Assembly (NCBI GenBank): GCA_023957375.1
Contig: JAMLHB010000001.1
Coordinates: 1,872,662-1,936,661, forward strand
DNA: 64,000 bases
Direction of reading: 5' to 3'
Source of the DNA: Flavobacteriales bacterium
Lineage (GTDB): Bacteria; Bacteroidota; Bacteroidia; Flavobacteriales_F; PHOS-HE28
In this document: positions 59,716 through 64,000 of the stretch, piece by piece
How positions within the stretch are numbered: position 1 is the first letter of the stretch
How the letters are laid out: the number at the start of each line of letters is the position of its first letter
Notes under the pieces: model-generated
Databases searched by the model: none
What the model was told of the DNA's origin: nothing
The model's input: only the letters and a program-made list of their open reading frames with translations
Position numbers and translations under genes: made by a program

Positions 59716-60176
59716 GCGCCGCAAACCTACACGCCGCCATGATCCCGGGTGATGATCGTCGTCATTCTTCCATGGCCGCGGCACGTCCGTGCCCCCATGA
59801 CCTGATCCGGCACCTTGCTGATGCCACGTGGAAAAACCCGCTCCATATCCGCAGCGCCCGCCCGGCCACACGCCCCGGCGGGCCTTGCTACCTGAAGCAG
59901 GCCTGCGTGAGGATCATCACCGACCTGCGGATGAACAGCACCGACCTTTGCATCCACCGGAAAAATGGGGAGAACAAAGCACACATGGCCGTTCACCGGT
60001 TCCGGCATGGCCGTTGGTGCATGGGCTGGCCAAGGCTGCCCCGCAGAACCGCCCTTGCTTGGCTACCTGCTCGAGGCCGGGCCACCCGCAGGCTGTGCGG
60101 CACCTGCGCGGATGCAGCGCTCCCCAACACCTTCCCGCACGGATCCGATTTCAACCTAACCACAAACACCAACTGA
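59716..60176. other. Intergenic region between copper cluster and rhodanese operon
   Basis: 461 bp holding the divergent promoters. Open frames on both strands carry no family signal. GACCTTTG at 59943-59950 is one base off a plus-strand -7 box, which would give the rhodanese operon a leader of about 220 nt. No riboswitch-like motif was recognised. Confidence 0.35.
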
Positions 60177-60482
60177 ATGTTCCGCAAACTCTTCGGCATG
60201 GGTCCCAAGGTGGACCTGAAAGTGATCAAGGCACAAGGTGCTACGATACTCGACGTTCGCACCACGGGCGAGTTCGCCGCAGGCCACATCAAGGGCGCGG
60301 TGAACATACCGCTGGACCAACTGCAAAACCGGTTGAACAAGCTGCCCAAGGACAAACCCGTGATCACGTGCTGCCTGAGCGGAGGCCGAAGCGGCAGTGC
60401 GCTGTCCCTGCTGAAGGCCCATGGCTTCGAGGCATACAACGGCGGCGGCTGGTGCGCCCTGGAGCGTTCCTTGGAAGGATGA
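60177..60482 (+). CDS. Single-domain rhodanese-like protein
   Basis: 101 residues. ILDVRTTGEFAAGHIKGAVN is the typical rhodanese start, and the active-site loop is in VITCCLSGGRSGSALSLLKA with the catalytic Cys. The ending GGGWCALERSL is also usual for this class. No export signal, so it acts in the cytoplasm as a sulfane-sulfur transferase. First gene of a three-gene set with a DUF2892 membrane protein and thioredoxin; its stop overlaps the next start (ATGATG). Confidence 0.94.
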   Translation: MFRKLFGMGPKVDLKVIKAQGATILDVRTTGEFAAGHIKGAVNIPLDQLQNRLNKLPKDKPVITCCLSGGRSGSALSLLKAHGFEAYNGGGWCALERSLEG

Positions 60483-60715
60483 TGGAACGCATGCGCGGCC
60501 CGTGGGGCTTTGCACGCTTGCTGCGGTTAGGGCTTGCGGTTGCCTTTTTATGGGCCGCCATCGACGGCGGTGAGGCCGTGGCGTGGTTCGCAGCAGTCTT
60601 TTTTGGTGTGCAGGCCACCTTCAGCATGGGCTGCTGCGGCAGCACCTGCGCACCTGCGCCGAACCAAGCTAAGAAGCAAGGCGTTGAGGAAGTGCATTAC
60701 GAGGAAGTCCGCTGA
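60479..60715 (+). CDS. DUF2892-like small membrane protein
   Basis: 78 residues (start at 60479 or the adjacent ATG at 60482). It has one or two membrane helices ([16 protein letters not shown] and [17 protein letters not shown]) followed by the Cys-rich GCCGSTCAP and a charged tail. The layout resembles the membrane part of YgaP and other DUF2892 proteins that accompany rhodaneses. The Cys cluster faces one membrane surface and could exchange sulfur with the rhodanese. Overlaps the rhodanese stop by 4 nt. Confidence 0.8.
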   Translation: MMERMRGPWGFARLLRLGLAVAFLWAAIDGGEAVAWFAAVFFGVQATFSMGCCGSTCAPAPNQAKKQGVEEVHYEEVR

Positions 60716-60716
60716 G

Positions 60717-61022
60717 ATGGAAGCCAAACCCACTTTCAAGGAACTGATCAATGGTGACAAGCCCGTGGTGGTGGATTTCTTCGCGACCTGGTGCGGGCCG
60801 TGCAAGGCCATGGCTCCCATCTTGGACGAGTTCAAGGAGCAGATAGGCAACAAGGCCACGGTGATCAAGATCGACGTGGACAAGAACCCCGCCGCAGCGC
60901 AAGCCTACCAGGTGCGCGGCGTGCCTACGCTGGCCATCTTCAAGCAGGGCAAGGTAGTGTGGCGGCAAAGCGGGGTGCTGAGCGCTGCGGAACTACAGCG
61001 GGTGTTGCAGCCCTACCTGTGA
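60717..61022 (+). CDS. trxA: Thioredoxin
   Basis: 101 residues with the active site [18 protein letters not shown] and the cis-proline loop [15 protein letters not shown]. Starts 1 bp after the stop of the DUF2892-like gene. It is cytosolic and presumably reduces persulfide or disulfide intermediates of the rhodanese operon. Length and motifs are those of the normal family; whether it is the general housekeeping thioredoxin cannot be said. Confidence 0.95.
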   Translation: MEAKPTFKELINGDKPVVVDFFATWCGPCKAMAPILDEFKEQIGNKATVIKIDVDKNPAAAQAYQVRGVPTLAIFKQGKVVWRQSGVLSAAELQRVLQPYL

Positions 61023-61057
61023 CCGCCCGTGGCCCGGCGGCATGCAGTCCGCAACCC

Positions 61058-61190
61058 TCACTCCTCTTCCGATAATTTCCCCCAGTCCCGCCGGCTTGCC
61101 AGGAATATGGTGAACCCGCAGGGGTCTTCAGCGATGCCTTGCTTGGCCATCTCCATTTTCAATTGGCGCGTGCAAAGAACACCAATGGAC
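61058..61190 (-). CDS. 3'-terminal fragment of an unidentified gene, cut at the composition junction
   Basis: On the minus strand the sequence ends in ...EMAKQGIAEDPCGFTIFL and ASRRDWGKLSEEE before the TGA at 61060-61058. The base composition matches the Bacteroidota part of the window. Its upstream part is lost at the G/C homopolymer beginning at 61192, so the rest of the protein is not in the window. Family unknown. Alternatively it is a very short gene starting at the Met of MEMAKQG (32 residues). Confidence 0.4.
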
Positions 61191-64000
61191 GTGGGGGGGG
61201 GGCGCGGGGGGGGGCCCCCGCCCCCCCCACGGCCCCGGCCGCCGCCGCGCGGAGCGTGAGCGGCGCCGAGGGCGCGCCCAGGCGCCCGAGCGCCTCGACC
61301 GCGGCGGGGCCGCCCACCTCGCCCACGAGCGCGACGAGGCCGGGGCGGTCCCCCGCCGGCCAGCGCTCGAGCTCGCTCACGAGCCGCGGGAGGTCGCCCT
61401 CGGCGGCGAGCAGGCGCGCCAGCACGTCGCCCGGCCCGCTCTGCAGGTCGGGGGCGAGGTCGAGGAGCGCCGCCGTCCCCTCGCGCACGCCGAGCCGCAG
61501 CTTCCTCGCGCCCCAGGCCTGGACGCGGTCGGCCGCCTGCCGCGCCTTGCCGCTCCAGCGGTCGTCCGGCAGGGCGCGCACGGCGGCCGCGGCCTTCGTC
61601 GCCCGCGCCTCGACGACCGCGGGCCCGAGCGCCGGGCGCCACGTCGCCGCCACGCCGACCGCCAGGTCCTCGCCCCGCGCGTCGCGCGCGGCGTGCCGCA
61701 GGAGCGTCGCCGCGTCGACGCCCTCGCCCGCCCTGACGCGCGCGAGGAGGCGCGCCGGCTCGAGCGCCGCGCGCACGGGCGTGCTCGACGTGAGCGCCGC
61801 CTGGCGCTCGAGCCAGGTCGCCGGCGTGACGCGGTCCCTCAGGCGCCAGGCGAGCTGCTCGCGGGCCTGCGCCGCCGTCAGCGGGCCGACCGCCGGCAGC
61901 GCGGGCGCGGCGCCGTCCCGCAGCGTGACCGCCGCCGCGCGCGCGAGCGCGACGCCCGGCGCCGACCGCTCCAGCGCGGCGGCGGGGAGCGCGCCGAGCG
62001 CGGCCTCCAGCGTCCGCCGCTCGCGCGCCGCGCTCAGGGCGGTCCGCCCGGCCGAGGTGAGCGTGCCGGCCACGCGCGCCCGCGCGACGCGCAGGGCGCT
62101 GGCGCGCTTCCGGTCCCGCGCGGCCGGCTGCCGGTCGTGCTCGGCCAGGCGCGCCTGCGCCGCCCTCGCCACCTCGAGCGCCGCCGCCCGCCCGGCCTCG
62201 GGGTCGAGCGCGGCGAGCGCCTCCAGCGCCGCGCGGCGGACCGTCTCGGACGCCCCGTCGCGCGCGTGGGGCTCGACGGCCCGGGCGAGGTCCCTCCGGC
62301 CGAGGCGCGCGACCTCGCCCAGCGCCAGCGTGAGCAGCGGCGGCGCGAGCGGGCGGGCGGCGCGGAGGAGGTCGGCCAGCCGGCCCGCGTGCGCGTCGGT
62401 GCCGCGCGCTCTCGCCGCCTCGAGCACGGCCTGCCACACGCTACGCTCCTCGCACCGGAGCGCGTCGACGAGCGCCGGCGCCGCGTCCTCGCCCGCCGTG
62501 CGGTCGAGGAGCGCGACCAGGTCGCGCAGGGCCTCGGGCGGCGCGGCGAGGTCGAGGCCCTGGCGCAGGAGCGCCTCGAGGTCGGGCCGGAGCGACGGGC
62601 CGCGCAGGCGGCCGGCGAGCGACAGCGCCGCCTGCCGCGCGGCCGGGTCCGGGTCGAGGACGAGCGGCAGGAGCCCCCGCGTGGCCTCGGGGACGTCGAG
62701 GTCGGCGAGGAGGGCCAGGAGCTCGCGACGGACCTGCGGCTCCGGCTGCGCCGCGGCCAGCCGGGCGATCGCGGGGGCGTGCGGCCGGCCGTCCAGCGCG
62801 CGCAGGACGTGCGCCGAGGCGGCGCGGACGTGCGGGTCGGCATCGCCCAGGAGCGGCACCACCTCGCCCAGCCGCACGTCGTCGACGACCTGCGGCAGGA
62901 GCGCCAGCGCGGCCGCGCGCAGGGGGCCCGCGCCGCGCGCCGCGACCTCGAACACGGCCGCCCTCAGGGCGGGGTCGGGCGGGAGCCCGCGGTCGGGGCG
63001 CAGGGCGGCGAGCGCGCCGGCCGCGGCGCGCGGGCGCTCGAGCGAGACGTGCGCGGCGAGGACGCCCACGAGGTCGGACGGCTCGACGCGCGCGAGGTGC
63101 GCGACGGCCTCGCGGCGCAGGGCGTCGTCGGGCGCGCCGAGGAACGCGGCGACGAGCGCCAGCCCGCCGCGGTCGCCCCAGCCGGCGAGGGCGCGCGCGG
63201 CGGCCAGGCGCACGCGGTCGCTCGGGTCCTCGAGCCGCGGGCGGAGCGCGGCGGCGAAGCGGGCCAGCTCGTGGCGGGCGAGCGCCAGGACGGCGGCCTC
63301 GCGCACCTCGGCGGCCGGGTCGTCGAGGGCCGCCAGCACCTCGGCCTCGTGCGCCAGGACGCCGTCGCGCGGCACGAGCCCGAGCGCGCCCGCGCGCACG
63401 CGCGGCCGCGGCGAGGCGAGGAACCCGAGCACGAGCCGGAGCGTGCGCCGGTAGCCCGGCCCGGCGACCACGTCCCACAGCGCCTCCTGCACGAAGGGCG
63501 ACGGGTGCGAGCGCGCGCGCTCGAGCCGCGGCAGCGGGCCCGCGTAGGGCCCGCGCGCGCCGGTCTTCGGGTGCAGCACCTCCCGGCGCGCGAGCAGGGC
63601 GAGCGCGGCGCCGTGCAGGAGGCCGACGTCGACGCCGCGCGCCTGCAGGTCGAGGAGCTCGCGGTGCACGGCGTGGAAGGTGGCGGGGCTCAGCCAGGCG
63701 CCCGCCGGCCGCAGGCGGCGGCGCAGGTCGTCGAGCTCGTCGCGCGTGAGGCCCGGCGCGCCGCCTCGCGGGAGGACCGCGTCGAGGGCGAGCGTGACCT
63801 GCCGGCGCGCCCAGCGCGCGCCGTCGTGGCGCTCGAGCGCGCGCGCGACGAGGCGCGGCAGCAGCAGGTGCGCCCGCTCCGCGCCGGGCGGCGCGGCGCG
63901 CAGGAGGTCGAGCTCGAGGGCGAGCTCGAGCCCGACCGTGCGCGCCTCGTCGTGCGCGTGGTCGACCAGCGCGAGCGTCAGCTCGAGGAGCGCGCCGGGC
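61159..64000 (-). CDS. HEAT-repeat protein fragment from a very GC-rich genome, incomplete at both ends
   Basis: The minus-strand frame is open from the window edge (64000) to 61159, over 940 codons, but only the part above about 61240 looks like real protein; the last ~30 codons are the homopolymer junction and foreign sequence. The protein consists of tandem alpha-helical HEAT-like units, e.g. RRALAGWGDRGG-type turns, LDDPAAEVREAAVLALARHE, LEDPSDRVRLAAARALAGWG and LGDADPHVRAASAHVLRALD. Almost every third codon position is G or C. No catalytic motif is visible. The style fits GC-rich Planctomycetota, Myxococcota or similar, but I cannot assign the source. Confidence 0.7.
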   Translation of the reverse strand, partial: PGALLELTLALVDHAHDEARTVGLELALELDLLRAAPPGAERAHLLLPRLVARALERHDGARWARRQVTLALDAVLPRGGAPGLTRDELDDLRRRLRPAGAWLSPATFHAVHRELLDLQARGVDVGLLHGAALALLARREVLHPKTGARGPYAGPLPRLERARSHPSPFVQEALWDVVAGPGYRRTLRLVLGFLASPRPRVRAGALGLVPRDGVLAHEAEVLAALDDPAAEVREAAVLALARHELARFAAALRPRLEDPSDRVRLAAARALAGWGDRGGLALVAAFLGAPDDALRREAVAHLARVEPSDLVGVLAAHVSLERPRAAAGALAALRPDRGLPPDPALRAAVFEVAARGAGPLRAAALALLPQVVDDVRLGEVVPLLGDADPHVRAASAHVLRALDGRPHAPAIARLAAAQPEPQVRRELLALLADLDVPEATRGLLPLVLDPDPAARQAALSLAGRLRGPSLRPDLEALLRQGLDLAAPPEALRDLVALLDRTAGEDAAPALVDALRCEERSVWQAVLEAARARGTDAHAGRLADLLRAARPLAPPLLTLALGEVARLGRRDLARAVEPHARDGASETVRRAALEALAALDPEAGRAAALEVARAAQARLAEHDRQPAARDRKRASALRVARARVAGTLTSAGRTALSAARERRTLEAALGALPAAALERSAPGVALARAAAVTLRDGAAPALPAVGPLTAAQAREQLAWRLRDRVTPATWLERQAALTSSTPVRAALEPARLLARVRAGEGVDAATLLRHAARDARGEDLAVGVAATWRPALGPAVVEARATKAAAAVRALPDDRWSGKARQAADRVQAWGARKLRLGVREGTAALLDLAPDLQSGPGDVLARLLAAEGDLPRLVSELERWPAGDRPGLVALVGEVGGPAAVEALGRLGAPSAPLTLRAAAAGAVGGAGAPPRAPPPRPLVFFARAN
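61192..61230. other. G/C homopolymer palindrome, probable chimeric assembly junction
   Basis: A G-run, GCGC, a second G-run and then C-runs, flanked by CGTGGGGGGGG on the left and CCCCCCCCACG on the right, so the junction itself is an inverted repeat. Left of it the sequence has the composition and gene style of the rest of the window. Right of it GC content and codon use change abruptly. Confidence 0.75.

Noticed and set aside
59739..60176. Possible gene upstream of the rhodanese operon
   Set aside because: Frames on both strands are Pro/Arg-rich without a family signal; better treated as intergenic.
61139..63454. 771-codon plus-strand frame in the GC-rich tail
   Set aside because: Low-complexity Ala/Arg/Ser translation that is antisense to the HEAT-repeat frame; long frames on all strands are expected at such GC content.
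61192..64000. Natural genomic island acquired by transfer
   Set aside because: Both flanking genes are cut at a homopolymer palindrome, and no integrase, att site or mobile gene is visible; a false assembly join is simpler.

Overview
The window looks like a chromosomal contig of a GC-rich member of the Bacteroidota (Flavobacteriales-like). The evidence is TonB-dependent receptors with CarboxypepD_reg domains, T9SS-type secreted proteins, a DUF5686 protein, a GGGP synthase of the type found in Bacteroidota, and many promoters with the Bacteroidota -7 box (TAnnTTTG, here often TAnnTTCG). Genes are dense and mostly in short operons. I see no rRNA or tRNA gene. The last ~2.8 kb (from about 61.2 kb) differ sharply in base composition and begin at a G/C homopolymer palindrome. 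I read this as a probable assembly chimera with DNA of another, extremely GC-rich bacterium.

Layout. 0-7.5 kb: a TonB receptor with its secreted partner protein, then a small basic secreted protein and a Rieske-like lipoprotein. 7.7-10.5 kb: ahcY with a good terminator, then a complete IS3-family insertion sequence with a canonical frameshift heptamer. 10.6-14.2 kb: GGGP synthase, a luciferase-like monooxygenase, a lone DGQHR (DndB-like) protein and a RelE-type toxin-antitoxin pair. 14.2-20.5 kb: a thiamine-uptake locus, with a TPP riboswitch ahead of a TonB receptor and a NadR-like kinase and a PnuC-family transporter nearby. A 183-bp hairpin repeat array lies between the aptamer and the receptor start codon. 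20.5-27.2 kb: tatC-DUF5686-lptB facing recQ. 27.3-34.2 kb: an M20 amidohydrolase, a TolB/BamA-like giant protein, an MBL hydrolase, an outer-membrane protein and a VapBC pair. 34.3-38.7 kb: kynurenine monooxygenase and kynureninase with a UbiA-like protein. 39-42 kb: gcvP.

42.0-42.8 kb is the most unusual stretch. It is a non-coding array of eight copies of a 16-bp palindrome (TTGCATGGCCATGCAA) spaced about 100 bp apart, in which a block of three units is duplicated. It is followed by an Mla-type ABC transporter. 44.4-46.4 kb: a small lipoprotein, a SprT-like protein and manC. 46.7-53.2 kb: a compact operon GNAT - M20 peptidase - alanine racemase - ornithine/alanine racemase-like enzyme - APC permease, then RNase D. 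53.3-61.0 kb: persulfide/sulfur genes (TauE, persulfide dioxygenase-rhodanese, rhodanese, DUF2892, thioredoxin) that flank an opposite-strand copper-uptake cluster. Its receptor carries the CxxxM and HxM residues of the OprC copper receptor.

How the parts work together: several loci are nutrient-capture systems that pair an outer-membrane receptor with a periplasmic or inner-membrane partner (thiamine, copper, unknown substrate). Others serve envelope biogenesis (TatC, LptB, Mla, ManC) and sulfur and one-carbon metabolism (AhcY, GcvP, persulfide dioxygenase). Two toxin-antitoxin pairs, one IS and several families of intergenic repeats make up the accessory content.
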